The position numbers and the translations under genes are program-made. Of a stretch of 60,463 nucleotides of DNA, positions 45,370 to 54,413 are shown in pieces (the first letter of the stretch is position 1; the number at the start of each line of letters is the position of its first letter). Source of the stretch: Alicyclobacillaceae bacterium I2511 (GTDB taxonomy: Bacteria > Bacillota > Bacilli > Alicyclobacillales > Alicyclobacillaceae); the NCBI GenBank assembly GCA_003584005.1, contig QXHL01000018.1, positions 1 through 60,463 of the forward strand, read 5' to 3'. The notes beneath the pieces were generated by a model. That model searched no databases and was not told where the DNA came from. It saw nothing but the letters and a program-made list of their open reading frames with translations.

Positions 45370-45399
45370 ATAGAAAACAAACTAATAGAAAACAAACTA
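45370..45399. repeat. 2 x 15-bp tandem repeat at the ribE stop codon
   Basis: ATAGAAAACAAACTA at 45370-45384 and again, identical, at 45385-45399. On the coding strand each copy begins with TAG, and the first copy read is the ribE stop codon itself. Confidence 0.85.
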
Positions 45400-46041
45400 G
45401 CGGCTATACCCGTTACGCTGCAAAAAGTCCAGATTGACCGTTTCCCCGTCGCGGTTAGGCTGCAGTAATTGCTCCATGTATTTAGCCAACATATCCACTT
45501 CCAAATTAAGTGTATCCCCCACTCGAACGCGGGTCAGTGTGGTTTCGGAAGCCGTATGCGGAATGATGGAAACGCGAAAGCGGGTGGGAAGGATGTCCAT
45601 CACCGTCAGGCTCACCCCGTCCACACAAATAGAACCCTTTTCCGCAATATAGCGCATCAGGCTCGCCGGAGCATGCACAGTAATCACCACCGCCAGCCCA
45701 TCTTTGACCACCCCATCCACCGTCCCGGTGCCATCCACGTGGCCCGCCACAAAATGCCCCCCCAAGCGGTCTCCCGCTCGCAGGGCCCGTTCCAAATTAA
45801 CGGGACTGCCGGAGCGTAGCTGGCCTAAATTGGTGCGCCGCATGGTCTCCGGTACCGCCTCCACAGCAAAGCCCTTGGCATCCTGCTGGACCACTGTCAA
45901 GCAAGCCCCGTTAATTGCGATGCTGTCCCCCAGCTTCATGTCTGCCAGTACCTTTACTGCGCCAATGTGCAGCCGAGCCCCCTCTACTCCGACATCTGCC
46001 CGCATCAGTTTGCCCACTTCTTCCACCAACCCGGTAAACAC
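45397..46041 (-). CDS. ribE: riboflavin synthase, alpha chain
   Basis: About 214 residues in two similar beta-barrel halves: MFTGLVEEVGKL opens the first, and each half has a lumazine-binding motif (GDSIAINGACLTVV; GSICVDGVSLTVMD). Dismutates two lumazines to riboflavin. The GTG at 46041 (giving FTGLVEE) follows AAAGGGGTG and is preferred to the GTG at 46053. Lies 34 bases after ribD. Confidence 0.95.
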   Translation of the reverse strand: MFTGLVEEVGKLMRADVGVEGARLHIGAVKVLADMKLGDSIAINGACLTVVQQDAKGFAVEAVPETMRRTNLGQLRSGSPVNLERALRAGDRLGGHFVAGHVDGTGTVDGVVKDGLAVVITVHAPASLMRYIAEKGSICVDGVSLTVMDILPTRFRVSIIPHTASETTLTRVRVGDTLNLEVDMLAKYMEQLLQPNRDGETVNLDFLQRNGYSR

Positions 46042-46075
46042 GATGCCTGCCACCCCTTTTCATCTGCGGCTGTTC

Positions 46076-47281
46076 CTACAGAAGCTGGCGTCCAGCCGTT
46101 TCATTACAGTCCGCCGCCGGACGCGTGGGATACACCGGGTACCCCTCGAGGCGCAGGTCTTGTCCCACCGCCTGCCAGCACACCTCGCCCAATTCCACAG
46201 CCTCATCCATTCTCTGCACATCGCGACCCTTAAGCGCTGGCCGACCGCCGCCCAACAGTTTGGGGGCCACGTACGCCACCACCTTGTCCAGTAAACCCAT
46301 GGCAAACAAACTGGAAGCCAACCCAGTACCCGCCTCCACCAGCAAGCTATCCACCCCTGTGGCCGCCAGATGTGTCAGGACTTGCGCAATGTCCACCCGC
46401 TCCGTTTTATCTGTGGCCACAGGCACCACCTGGGCACCGGCCTGTTGCAAGTCCCACACCCTGTCCGCATAGGTTGTAATAGCCATGTCGGTGGTATAAA
46501 TCCGCGTTGCCCCGGGTTCTTTCAACAACTGTGCACTGGGCGGTGTGCGCAAGTGACTATCCAGAACCACCCGCAGGGGTTGCCGAAGCATTCCCAATGT
46601 CAATGTATCCTCCGCTGCCGAAACGTCCGTGTCCGTGATGATGGGGCGCACTGTCAGACGCGGGTTGTCGGCAAGCACTGTGCCCACCCCCACCATGATG
46701 GCGGAAAACTGGCGTCGCAGTTCCTGCACCGAAGCTCGGGCCTCAGGCCCCGTCACGTAGGCGCTGTCACCACTGATTGCCGCAATATAGCCATCCAGCG
46801 TCAGCGCTGTTTTCCACACCACAAAGGGCCGGGACTTTTGTGCCCAAGTGAAAAAGGTCTCGTTTTGGCGTCGTGCTGCAGCCGCCAAAACTCCCACATC
46901 CACCTGTACCCCCGCCTCTCGCAGGCGCAAAGTCCCTCCCCCCGCCACGTGGGGATTTGGGTCCAGATTCGCAATCACCACTCGCTGCACCCCGGCGTTC
47001 AACAACGCCTGTGTGCACGGGGGCGTTCGTCCGTGGTGGTTGCAGGGCTCTAGTGTGACATACACTGTCGCGTTGCGGGCGGCTTCACCCGCAGTCTGTA
47101 GCGCGTAAACCTCAGCATGGGGACCCCCGGGATATAGGTGGGCTCCCTGGCCCACCAAGCGTCCGTCCTTAACCACCACCGCCCCCACCAAGGGATTGGG
47201 TGCAGTCTGCCCCCGCGCGTTTTCCGCCAGTTGCAGCGCCATATTCATCCACCGCACATCCTCGCTGTACTGTGCATCCAC
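46076..47281 (-). CDS. ribD: bifunctional riboflavin deaminase/reductase
   Basis: About 401 residues. N-terminal deaminase with zinc site HAEVYAL and PCNHHGRTPPC; C-terminal reductase with KTALTLDGYIA and LLVEAGTGLASSLF. First gene of the operon. The GTG at 47281 is 7 bases after GGGGG; the frame is open to 47323 but those residues do not fit the family. A terminator and FMN riboswitch precede it. Confidence 0.95.
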   Translation of the reverse strand: MDAQYSEDVRWMNMALQLAENARGQTAPNPLVGAVVVKDGRLVGQGAHLYPGGPHAEVYALQTAGEAARNATVYVTLEPCNHHGRTPPCTQALLNAGVQRVVIANLDPNPHVAGGGTLRLREAGVQVDVGVLAAAARRQNETFFTWAQKSRPFVVWKTALTLDGYIAAISGDSAYVTGPEARASVQELRRQFSAIMVGVGTVLADNPRLTVRPIITDTDVSAAEDTLTLGMLRQPLRVVLDSHLRTPPSAQLLKEPGATRIYTTDMAITTYADRVWDLQQAGAQVVPVATDKTERVDIAQVLTHLAATGVDSLLVEAGTGLASSLFAMGLLDKVVAYVAPKLLGGGRPALKGRDVQRMDEAVELGEVCWQAVGQDLRLEGYPVYPTRPAADCNETAGRQLL

Positions 47282-47384
47282 AACCTTTCCCCCGTTCGTT
47301 TCATCGCCCTTTCCAGGACACACTGGAATTCTGCTGCAACAAACCCCTTACCCGCACTGTCAGACGCGTTTAAGTGGGCAATGC

Positions 47385-47423
47385 ACACAAAAAGCCCCGC
47401 AAAAGTTGCGGGGCTTTTTGTGT
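47385..47423 (-). terminator. riboswitch-controlled intrinsic terminator
   Basis: Perfect 18-bp stem, ACACAAAAAGCCCCGCAA with its complement, 3-base loop, T tracts built into both arms. It lies between the FMN aptamer and ribD, about 210 bases after the aptamer and 100 before the start codon, the place for FMN-dependent termination. Confidence 0.85.
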
Positions 47424-47636
47424 CGCCAAGCGTTTCCCATCGGTGGCCTACAGCCTTTCACTTCCCGTAGGACCAGTGATACAAACCCAAGCACACCCAG
47501 GGTCTGTAGCGTCTGCGCAGAAGTGTCCGTTGCCATAGGAGGTTCCCCACCAAATTGCCCATGCTAAACACGGCGCAAATATAGTGAGCAAACCCCGCAC
47601 AAAAAATGGACGGACTTACCGATGGTTCTCGTTGGC

Positions 47637-47848
47637 TCCCTCTTTCATCCGGACTATACCGTCGGTACTGGATTCACACCAGTTCCTGCCCATCTCCCCC
47701 GTCCTTGGAAACTGATTCGTCCTGCAACAACGAAACAGCCCCATACACCGGAGAAACCTTGGCTCGTGGACTTCGCCGCTCCCATAAGAACTGCGTCACC
47801 ACCGATCAGGAATTGGCCTCATGGCCTCACCCTGCCCCGAAGGATACA
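47637..47848 (-). promoter_or_regulatory. FMN riboswitch (RFN element)
   Basis: Read leftward: ATCCTTCGGGGCAGGGTGA, CTGATCGGTGGTGACG, AGTCCACGAG, CTGGTGTGAATCCAGTACCG, then ACGGTATAGTCCGGATGAAA and GAGGGAG, all the conserved RFN blocks in order. FMN binding is expected to favour the downstream terminator and shut off ribD-E-BA-H. A leftward TATAAT at 47875-47870 is the likely -10, placing the start of the transcript near 47863. Confidence 0.95.
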
Positions 47849-48036
47849 ACATCTATGCGGTTTTCAAGAATTATAAACAGACTTTAGTCTTACAGGTCTT
47901 AGTATGCTCCGAGGCCCGCAAAAAGGCAAGGACGCGGGAACCCTCCGCCCGCGCCAATCCATCCCCCCAAAAGCCAAGGCTAAGAGGTTTGTGGAACAGA
48001 TGCAAAACACGCGGGTCAGGCGTAATAAAAAGAAAC

Positions 48037-48903
48037 TTAGACGCTTCGCCGATGCACCACACTTTCTGTTTCGTACAACACCTTTGAATAAGGGGGGACG
48101 CTGGCGGTCAACCAGGCATTGCTGCCAATCACACTGTCATGACCAATCACCGTATCTCCCCCTAACACTGTTGCGTTGGCGTACAGGACCACCCCATCCT
48201 CCACAGTGGGATGGCGTTTCGTTTTGCGCACCATGAACCCTTGCTCATCCCGGGGGAAAAACAGTGCCCCCAGGGTCACCCCCTGGTAAATACGCACGTG
48301 ATTGCCTACCAAAGTGGTTTCCCCAATGACAATGCCCGTGCCATGGTCAATCATGATGCTGTTGCCTAAAGTAGCGCCAGGATGAATGTCAATCCCCGTC
48401 AGGCTGTGCGCATGTTCGGTCATCATTCGCGGCAACAGCGGCACCTCCATGTTCCACAGCACATGGGCCACTCGGTAGACCATTAGTGCCAGCAACCCTG
48501 GGTATGTGAGGATGACCTCGTCATAGCCACTAGCTGCTGGATCGCCATTGTAGGTTTCCACCACATCTTCGTGGAGCAGTTGTTGGACCGCTGGCAACCC
48601 TTCCAGCATGTGGTCCGCCAATTCGTCTGCCGCAGCGACAGACTCTAATGTGCCAAATTTATCCGGGCAGCGTTGGAACATTGCACGGTGAATTTGTTCT
48701 GACAACAGACCGTGTAGTTGATTGATGCATCCCACAGCGCTAATGGGCTGTACCGGTTGAAAAAAGTTAGGCAGTAAGACCCACCGCAGTGCTTCAATCA
48801 TCTTTCGAATTTCTCCCGGCTCCGGGTGACAGGTTCGGCCCTGCTGATACCATTGGCCACTTTGCAAGGCCAATTTTTCGGCCACTTGTTGCCGATTATG
48901 CAC
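48037..48903 (-). CDS. cysE: serine O-acetyltransferase, EpsC type
   Basis: About 288 residues: helical N-terminal domain (about 1-140) and left-handed beta-helix of hexapeptide repeats with GIDIHPGATLGNSIMIDHGTG, GVTLGALFFPRD and HPTVEDGVVLYANATVLGG. The catalytic Asp-His pair falls in IMIDHGTG. Makes O-acetylserine for cysteine synthesis. GTG 48903 lies 9 bases after GAGGAG, preferred to the ATG at 48945. No cysK is adjacent. Confidence 0.9.
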   Translation of the reverse strand: MHNRQQVAEKLALQSGQWYQQGRTCHPEPGEIRKMIEALRWVLLPNFFQPVQPISAVGCINQLHGLLSEQIHRAMFQRCPDKFGTLESVAAADELADHMLEGLPAVQQLLHEDVVETYNGDPAASGYDEVILTYPGLLALMVYRVAHVLWNMEVPLLPRMMTEHAHSLTGIDIHPGATLGNSIMIDHGTGIVIGETTLVGNHVRIYQGVTLGALFFPRDEQGFMVRKTKRHPTVEDGVVLYANATVLGGDTVIGHDSVIGSNAWLTASVPPYSKVLYETESVVHRRSV

Positions 48904-49136
48904 TATCAGACACTCCTCTATAAAGATGCTTTCCACAATTCGCAAAAAAAGCTTGACTCATTTGGTAAAGTTGCTTACACATTCATCAGTATACTGCGTC
49001 GCGCAAATCGTTTCACCATGCAAATCTCCATTTTACGCCATGCTCTCCAGTGGGGAGCGTTTAAACCGGGCGTGTGCCCCGTGCCAGAGGAGTTCTGAAC
49101 CGTTTCAGACAACCCTGATAAAGAAATTTACGACAA

Positions 49137-49185
49137 AACAGAGGGAGTAGTTCGGTCTATAAGCCCACCGAATTGTCCCTCTGTT
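49137..49185 (-). terminator. two-tier hairpin between codY and cysE
   Basis: AACAGAGGGA (49137-49146) pairs with TCCCTCTGTT (49176-49185); inside, TTCGGT pairs with ACCGAA. Leftward the stem runs into TTTTG, so it can terminate codY transcripts. The rest of 48904-49315 has no T-box features that I can find. Confidence 0.65.
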
Positions 49186-49260
49186 GTGTGGCTCAAACTG
49201 CTGAGCCGATTTCCAAGCTTATAAAATTCCGGCTTGCAATATTCTTGTTTCCACGTTTTT

Positions 49261-49321
49261 GGCTTACCGCTTTGACTTACCGCTTTGACTTACCACCGCA
49301 CAAACCAACTTTGACTTACCG
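49261..49321. repeat. 13-bp repeats across the codY stop codon
   Basis: GGCTTACCGCTTT, GACTTACCGCTTT and GACTTACCACC run head to tail from 49261, and GACTTACCG recurs at 49313-49321, where TTA (49316-49318) is the codY stop. On the coding strand the unit is CGGTAAGTCAAAG, beginning with the last codon and stop. Confidence 0.8.
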
Positions 49322-50098
49322 TTCAAACTGGCGGGTAATTTCCTCTTCCACGTAAGGGTTGAGTACCCGTAGGTGGGTTCCCTTCATGCCTAGTGAGCGG
49401 CTCTCAATCGTGCCAGCACTCTCCAATTTGCGAATACTGTTGACAATCACGGAACGGGTCACGCCGTGTTCATCGGCAATCTGACTACTCACGACAATTC
49501 CATCGGACGACACTGACACAGCGTCCATCAAGTATTTCGCGGCTTGCAACTCAGAGAAGCTGAGTGATTCCACCGCCAAGTGGGCAAGCGAGCGCAGACG
49601 CCCCTCGTCATCCTTGCGTTGCTGCCGAGCGTGAACCACTTCCAGTGCAACGATGGTGGCACTGTACTCAGCAAGAATCATGTCTTCCTCGTCAAAAGGT
49701 TCCCCCGTACGTGCAAACACCAACGTCCCTTGCCGATCACGAGAACCAATAATGGGAGTAATTCCGATATACTTACTGCGGAACGACTCATTTTCCTCAG
49801 GTGAAAACACATAGAAGGGTTGTTTGTCCTGCAGATTCATGACCGTTTGGTCCACACGCGAAAGGTGTTTATTGAAATCGCCGGGGAAGCGCTCCTCCCG
49901 GGTGAGAATGTTCATCCACTCCTCGGTCAAAGAGTGTTCCTGGACCGCATAGCCCAGAATCTTGCCCTTGCGGCCGACGATGTACACGTTGCAGGCTATC
50001 ACTTTACTTAGGAAATCGGCCACATCATGGAAATCTACTTGATCATTGGAGGTTCTCAACAGTTGCCCGAGTTCTTGGACCTTGTCCAATAGTTTCAC
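49316..50098 (-). CDS. codY: GTP-sensing pleiotropic regulator CodY
   Basis: 260 residues. N-terminal GAF domain that binds branched-chain amino acids (VIACNVYIVGRKGKILGYAV), long linker helix, and C-terminal winged helix (SSQIADEHGVTRSVIVNSIRKLESAGTIESRSLGMKGT). Represses nitrogen and amino-acid genes during plenty. In Bacillus it follows codV-clpYQ; here it stands alone between cysE and a methyltransferase gene. Confidence 0.97.
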   Translation of the reverse strand: MKLLDKVQELGQLLRTSNDQVDFHDVADFLSKVIACNVYIVGRKGKILGYAVQEHSLTEEWMNILTREERFPGDFNKHLSRVDQTVMNLQDKQPFYVFSPEENESFRSKYIGITPIIGSRDRQGTLVFARTGEPFDEEDMILAEYSATIVALEVVHARQQRKDDEGRLRSLAHLAVESLSFSELQAAKYLMDAVSVSSDGIVVSSQIADEHGVTRSVIVNSIRKLESAGTIESRSLGMKGTHLRVLNPYVEEEITRQFER

Positions 50099-50311
50099 GT
50101 CACATTTCTCCTACCATTGATATTGGGCACAATACGCACTGAGTCCCTTGGATACTCTACCATATAACATTCTGAGGACTACAGAGCATTTTTAAACATT
50201 TTGTTACACAAAATTCCTAGCTCAAATGGACTATATTGCTAGTAATTCGACATCATTCCTGCAATTCCTGCAAGTCAATCCAATTTGCTGATGATTTTCT
50301 GGTCTGTTCTG

Positions 50312-50947
50312 CTAGCGTTTGCGAATTCTCGTAATTTCCATCAACCCCTCCAGCATGGGCACCCTCTCTAACACCTCACCCCCGACACTCTCTGCCACAT
50401 CCCCGGCTCGCTGACAGTGCAACCCATCGTAACGTGCCATCGCCGTTGCGAGGGACAACAAACTGTCTCTGTCGAAGTCAATCAACCCGTGGTGATGACA
50501 GTAAGTCTGCGCAGACCAGGGATTCATTTCTGACGAAGGGTCCAAAATTACCGCTTGTCCATCCTGTTTCGTCACCCGCAATACCTCTGCCAAGGGTTGC
50601 ACTGGATTGGCAAACATAAACATCAAATTCAAACACAGGGTCTTGTCAAACTTTCCATCTGAAAAGGGTAACTCCACAATGTTGCCCACGGCAAAAGCCG
50701 CATTGTGCAGCCGATAGCCCTTCGCCACAAAGCGAGCCCGTTCCACCATCTTTGCAGAAACATCCACCCCTGTGACGGATTCGGTAAGATGTGCCAATTG
50801 CATGGTAAACCGCCCAGTGGCACACCCCACTTCTAACAGCTCGTCATCCTGGCGAATCCCCAACCAGTAAATCAAGGTTCGCTGCAGGTCCCGATGCCAC
50901 TGAGTTTGCCCAATCCTGTCAAAAAAATCTACTGGATCAGTGACCAT
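50312..50947 (-). CDS. class I SAM-dependent methyltransferase
   Basis: 211 residues. LLEVGCATGRFTMQLA (about residue 37) is motif I, TGVDVSAKMVERAR motif II, and AFAVGNIVELPFSDGKFDKTLCLNLMFMF motif IV, of the UbiE/Methyltransf_11 type. Methyl acceptor unknown. ATG 50947 follows AAGGAGGAG; the frame is open to 51070. Divergent from the CPA2 antiporter. Confidence 0.8.
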   Translation of the reverse strand: MVTDPVDFFDRIGQTQWHRDLQRTLIYWLGIRQDDELLEVGCATGRFTMQLAHLTESVTGVDVSAKMVERARFVAKGYRLHNAAFAVGNIVELPFSDGKFDKTLCLNLMFMFANPVQPLAEVLRVTKQDGQAVILDPSSEMNPWSAQTYCHHHGLIDFDRDSLLSLATAMARYDGLHCQRAGDVAESVGGEVLERVPMLEGLMEITRIRKR

Positions 50948-51088
50948 CTCCACTCCTCCTTGCCCTCGCATGGAGCCTGTCCGACACATAGGCCTGTCTG
51001 CCCATTCATACACATGAAGATAGCTGTGGCAAGTCCCGCCGGTGTCTGCCCCGGTTTGCCCCGCGAGCATATCCTTGGAGGGCGAGGT

Positions 51089-52255
51089 ATGAGCAGCACA
51101 GTACAGGTTTTTTTGTGGATTATTGCCGCCTCTTTTTTCTTTTCTAGCCTGCTTTCGTCCATTCCCAAGGTGACCATTCCCACTGCGGTTTCTTACATTT
51201 TATTTGGCATCGTATTACGCCTGTGGGTTCCCCTTACCCTCCGAGAACAGCAGTGGCTTTTGCACATGGGAGAAGTTGGTCTGTTGTACCTGATGTTTAT
51301 GTCTGGTCTGGAAATCAATTTAAGCCAACTGCAAAAAAGGGGAAAGTTCGGACCTTTCCACCAATCCTTACAGATGCTCGGGCCCACATTGTGGCTGAGT
51401 CTGTTGGGCGGCTTTACCCTCGCACTGGTTGTACCAGAACACCCCAACCCTTGGCTCATCACACTGCTCTTGTGTTCCACTTCCCTGGGTATCGTCCTAC
51501 CGGTACTCAAAGAGGCAGATTTGTTGCAGACCGACGAAGGTCAAACCCTGCTGCTGTACTCCCTTTGGACAGACCTTGGTGTCCTTATTCTGGCGGCTCT
51601 TTTATTGAGCCTGCATACCTCCAACCCATGGAAAAATGTCGGTTGGACTGTCCTCACTGTGATTCTAGCCGTTGCACTGTACGGACTGCTCATGGGTTTG
51701 CGCAGACTGCCAACCATACGCGTCCGGGTAGGAGACTTGGAACACCGCACCCGCGGAATCATCGCTACCGTAGCCGCCTTTGGAGCTTTGGCAGACTGGG
51801 TAGGGGGACAACCCATTCTGGCCAGTTTTCTTGTTGGCATTGTCATCTCGCTTGTTCCTTTTGCCTTTAAACCGCTTCTCAAGCAGGCTTTTTACGCCAT
51901 TGGTTACAGCTTTCTAATTCCAATTTATTTTATTTCCGTAGGCATGGACCTTAACCCGGAACAGTTTGCACACCTTTCCACTTGGTTGCAAATTCCGTTA
52001 TGGATTCTAATTGCATTCGCCGTCAAACTGGCCGCTGTATGGCCGCTGCGCCGCACCTACGGTCTGTTCCCCACACTGGCTGCTGGCATTCTCAGCTCGG
52101 CCCGGTTAAGCCTCGTTGTGGTCCTTGCCGACGCCGGCGCCAAAGCAGGAATGCTGAGACCACAAACTGCGGATACCCTGGTGGTATTTTCCGTCCTTAC
52201 CAGCCTGTTTGCACCCCCATTGTTCATGTGGATCCGCAGAAAACCGCAAACCTGA
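51089..52255 (+). CDS. CPA2 family cation:proton antiporter
   Basis: 388 residues with about 12 membrane segments; FGIVLRLW, EVGLLYLMFMSGLEINLSQL and SFLVGIVISLVPF are family patterns, and ISVGMDLNPEQF follows the discontinuous helix. No RCK/TrkA regulatory domain is attached. Exchanges Na+ or K+ for protons; relevant to pH homeostasis if the host is acidophilic (inference). ATG 51089 follows GGAGGGCGAGG; upstream codons overlap the divergent methyltransferase gene. Confidence 0.85.
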   Translation: MSSTVQVFLWIIAASFFFSSLLSSIPKVTIPTAVSYILFGIVLRLWVPLTLREQQWLLHMGEVGLLYLMFMSGLEINLSQLQKRGKFGPFHQSLQMLGPTLWLSLLGGFTLALVVPEHPNPWLITLLLCSTSLGIVLPVLKEADLLQTDEGQTLLLYSLWTDLGVLILAALLLSLHTSNPWKNVGWTVLTVILAVALYGLLMGLRRLPTIRVRVGDLEHRTRGIIATVAAFGALADWVGGQPILASFLVGIVISLVPFAFKPLLKQAFYAIGYSFLIPIYFISVGMDLNPEQFAHLSTWLQIPLWILIAFAVKLAAVWPLRRTYGLFPTLAAGILSSARLSLVVVLADAGAKAGMLRPQTADTLVVFSVLTSLFAPPLFMWIRRKPQT

Positions 52256-52279
52256 ATTTGCGATTATTTCAGTCCAGTC

Positions 52280-52594
52280 CTATACAGAACCATCCTTGCC
52301 CTCTTCCATGCGCTGTAACACCGTTTGGTAACCGTCGGAACCGTAGTGCAAACAACGCTTGACGCGACTGATGGTAGCTGTGCTGGCACCGGTACCCAGT
52401 TCAATCTGGTGGTAAGTGTCCCCCCGCCGCAACATTCGCGCTACCTCCAGCCGTTGAGCCAGCGACTTGATTTCCCCAACCGTGCACAAGTCATCGAAAA
52501 AGCGGTAACATTCGTCCACATTTTGCAACGATAAAACAGCCGTAAACAGACGGTCCACGGCCTCATCCCGCAGTTTATCTAGGGTCACTCTCAT
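52280..52594 (-). CDS. TrpR-like protein YerC/YecD
   Basis: 104 residues, all helical, with helix-turn-helix RRGDTYHQIELGTGASTATISRVKRCLHYG and LCTVGEIKSLAQRLEVARML before it. Typical of YerC, a small Firmicutes relative of the Trp repressor whose targets are largely uncharacterised. Converges with the antiporter gene, 24 bases apart. Confidence 0.85.
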   Translation of the reverse strand: MRVTLDKLRDEAVDRLFTAVLSLQNVDECYRFFDDLCTVGEIKSLAQRLEVARMLRRGDTYHQIELGTGASTATISRVKRCLHYGSDGYQTVLQRMEEGKDGSV

Positions 52595-52723
52595 TCACCC
52601 TTTGCATGGACCGGATGGGCAACTTATTTTATCGTACCACACCACCCACCCGCTTGCATCGAGCCTGTAGGCAGGGAGCCAACCAACTTTGGCACCCACA
52701 CCCGGCAGACCCCCTGCTTTCAG

Positions 52724-52775
52724 CTGTCCAGTCCGTGAAGTTCCAACATCTGTCCTGTCAGTGAAGTTCCAGCAT
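52724..52775. repeat. 2 x 26-bp tandem repeat across the E2 stop codon
   Basis: 52724-52749 and 52750-52775 differ at 3 of 26 positions (core GTGAAGTTCCARCAT). The stop codon of the E2 gene (TCA on this strand, 52758-52760) is inside the second copy, so the first repeats its last codons downstream of the gene. Confidence 0.8.
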
Positions 52776-54281
52776 CAATACTTCCGGGTGCTCAATCAAG
52801 TTGCGAATGTGATTCATAAACCGTACCGAGGACGCCCCATCAATCACCCGGTGGTCAAAAGACAAAGACAGTGTAACCACATCCCGAATAACCACCTGTT
52901 CTGCCACGGCCACAGGCTTGCGCTGAATTTGGTGTACCGCAAGTATTCCAATTTCAGGGTAATTGATAATGGGTGTCGCAAACAGCCCCCCAATCGGCCC
53001 CAGATTGGTAATGGTAAATGTGCTGCCACGCAAATCATCGTGACTCAGCGTGCGGTCCCTGGCTCCGTGCGTAAGGCGGGCAATTTCCTCACCCAATTCC
53101 CGCAGACTGGACAAATCCGCATGGCGCACCACGGGCACAAACAGGCCATCAGGTGTGTCCACCGCTATCCCAATGTGGTAATCCGGCAACAGCACAATTT
53201 CTTGTGCTTCTTCGTCCAAGCGGGCATTGAAGTATGGAAATGCCTTGAGGGCAGACACCACGGCCTTAATAAAAAAGGGCAAGTAGCTAAGACGTTGCCC
53301 CTCATTGGCCAAGACCTCGTTCCAGCGTTGCCGCAAGGCCACCAGACGCGTGGCATCACAATCGTCAAATGCGGTCACATGGGGGGCTGCAAAAAAAGAG
53401 CGTTTCACATGTTCCGCAGTCGCCCTGCGAATACCGCGAAAAGGCACGCGGGTTGGATTGCTGTCCGGTCCATCCTCAGGGCGGGAGGCCTGCAGGAGTT
53501 GCCATGGGGCTGCATCCACCTCTTCGTCCCGCAAATTTGTCCCTCTCAGCAATCGGGCCCCCGGCCGTTCAGTTTGCTGCACCGCAGACCACAGCAGAGA
53601 GTCCTCCGCCTGGCGCAGATGTTCTTCCACACCGCTTCCACCCCGGCTACTGCGTCCCCCGACAGGAATCGGACTGGCAGGCGATCCATGTGCTGCGAGG
53701 TGATGATCAATATCCGATTTGAGAATACGCCCACCGGGACCTGTGCCTTGAACTTGGAGCAATGGCACACCCCGTTCTCGGGCATAGTAGCGCACCGCTG
53801 GGGTGGCCTTAGGTCTACGCAACAGTTGTACCCCCGGCGTCATTTCCCGTTCCACCACCACACTGGGAATCGACTGCAGGTCTATCCCCCCCTGCCGCAC
53901 TTGCGAACTTGCACGGTTGTTTCCCAAGTCAACCGTCTTTGCGGCCCTGACTCCCTTGTCATGGTTCGTCACCTGGTGTGTATGGGCCACAGTCGGATTT
54001 TCTTGATCCGGACCGCCGTCTGTGGACAGTCGTCCACTGCCCTCTGTTTCAATCACCACCAAGACGTCTCCCACTTTGGCAAGGGTCCCCGGGGGGGTGA
54101 CGATTTCCTGAATATGGCCGGTTGCTGGAACTGGCAATTCCACCAAGGCTTTGTCTGTCTGTACTTCCACCATTGGGTCAAATTCCAGGACCCGCTCCCC
54201 TTCTTGCACCAGCCAATTGACAATTTCCGCCTCATGAATGCCCTCACCCACATCAGGCAGCTGGAACTTCAAACTCGCCAT
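52758..54281 (-). CDS. 2-oxoacid dehydrogenase E2 acyltransferase
   Basis: 507 residues. Lipoyl domain (1-80; lipoyl Lys in [11 protein letters not shown]), linker, E1/E3-binding domain ([23 protein letters not shown], about 158-190), variable linker, and catalytic domain (about 270-507) with [10 protein letters not shown] near the C-terminus carrying the catalytic His and Asp. Transfers acyl groups to CoA. Context fits a pyruvate or branched-chain complex; which one cannot be decided. It is 132 bases after E1 beta, and that gap contains repeated ATCGAGTG/ATCATC sequence. Confidence 0.92.
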   Translation of the reverse strand: MASLKFQLPDVGEGIHEAEIVNWLVQEGERVLEFDPMVEVQTDKALVELPVPATGHIQEIVTPPGTLAKVGDVLVVIETEGSGRLSTDGGPDQENPTVAHTHQVTNHDKGVRAAKTVDLGNNRASSQVRQGGIDLQSIPSVVVEREMTPGVQLLRRPKATPAVRYYARERGVPLLQVQGTGPGGRILKSDIDHHLAAHGSPASPIPVGGRSSRGGSGVEEHLRQAEDSLLWSAVQQTERPGARLLRGTNLRDEEVDAAPWQLLQASRPEDGPDSNPTRVPFRGIRRATAEHVKRSFFAAPHVTAFDDCDATRLVALRQRWNEVLANEGQRLSYLPFFIKAVVSALKAFPYFNARLDEEAQEIVLLPDYHIGIAVDTPDGLFVPVVRHADLSSLRELGEEIARLTHGARDRTLSHDDLRGSTFTITNLGPIGGLFATPIINYPEIGILAVHQIQRKPVAVAEQVVIRDVVTLSLSFDHRVIDGASSVRFMNHIRNLIEHPEVLMLELH

Positions 54282-54413
54282 GATGATTTCACTCCCACCG
54301 CCGCAAAGTGCGTATCCCAGTACACCGTTTGGTTGGCTGATTCACTTAGATGATGATAATCCACTCGATTGTGATGATGTTTCACTCGATGATAACATTT
54401 TACTGGATTGCAA

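Noticed and set aside
44821-45468. 215-codon + strand frame
   Set aside because: Antisense to ribBA and ribE, which are unmistakable.
47904-48062. Basic small protein frame near the rib promoter
   Set aside because: Weak ribosome site, overlaps the cysE 3' end and the riboflavin promoter; arginine/lysine content can come from the antisense strand.
48904-49315. T-box or other amino-acid riboswitch upstream of cysE
   Set aside because: No T-box core (AGGGTGGNACCGCG) or specifier stem found; the hairpin at 49137 is better explained as the codY terminator.
52689-54353. 554-codon open frame on the + strand
   Set aside because: It is antisense to the E2 gene over its whole length, has no ribosome site, and its product has no domain; the E2 frame has all lipoyl and catalytic motifs.
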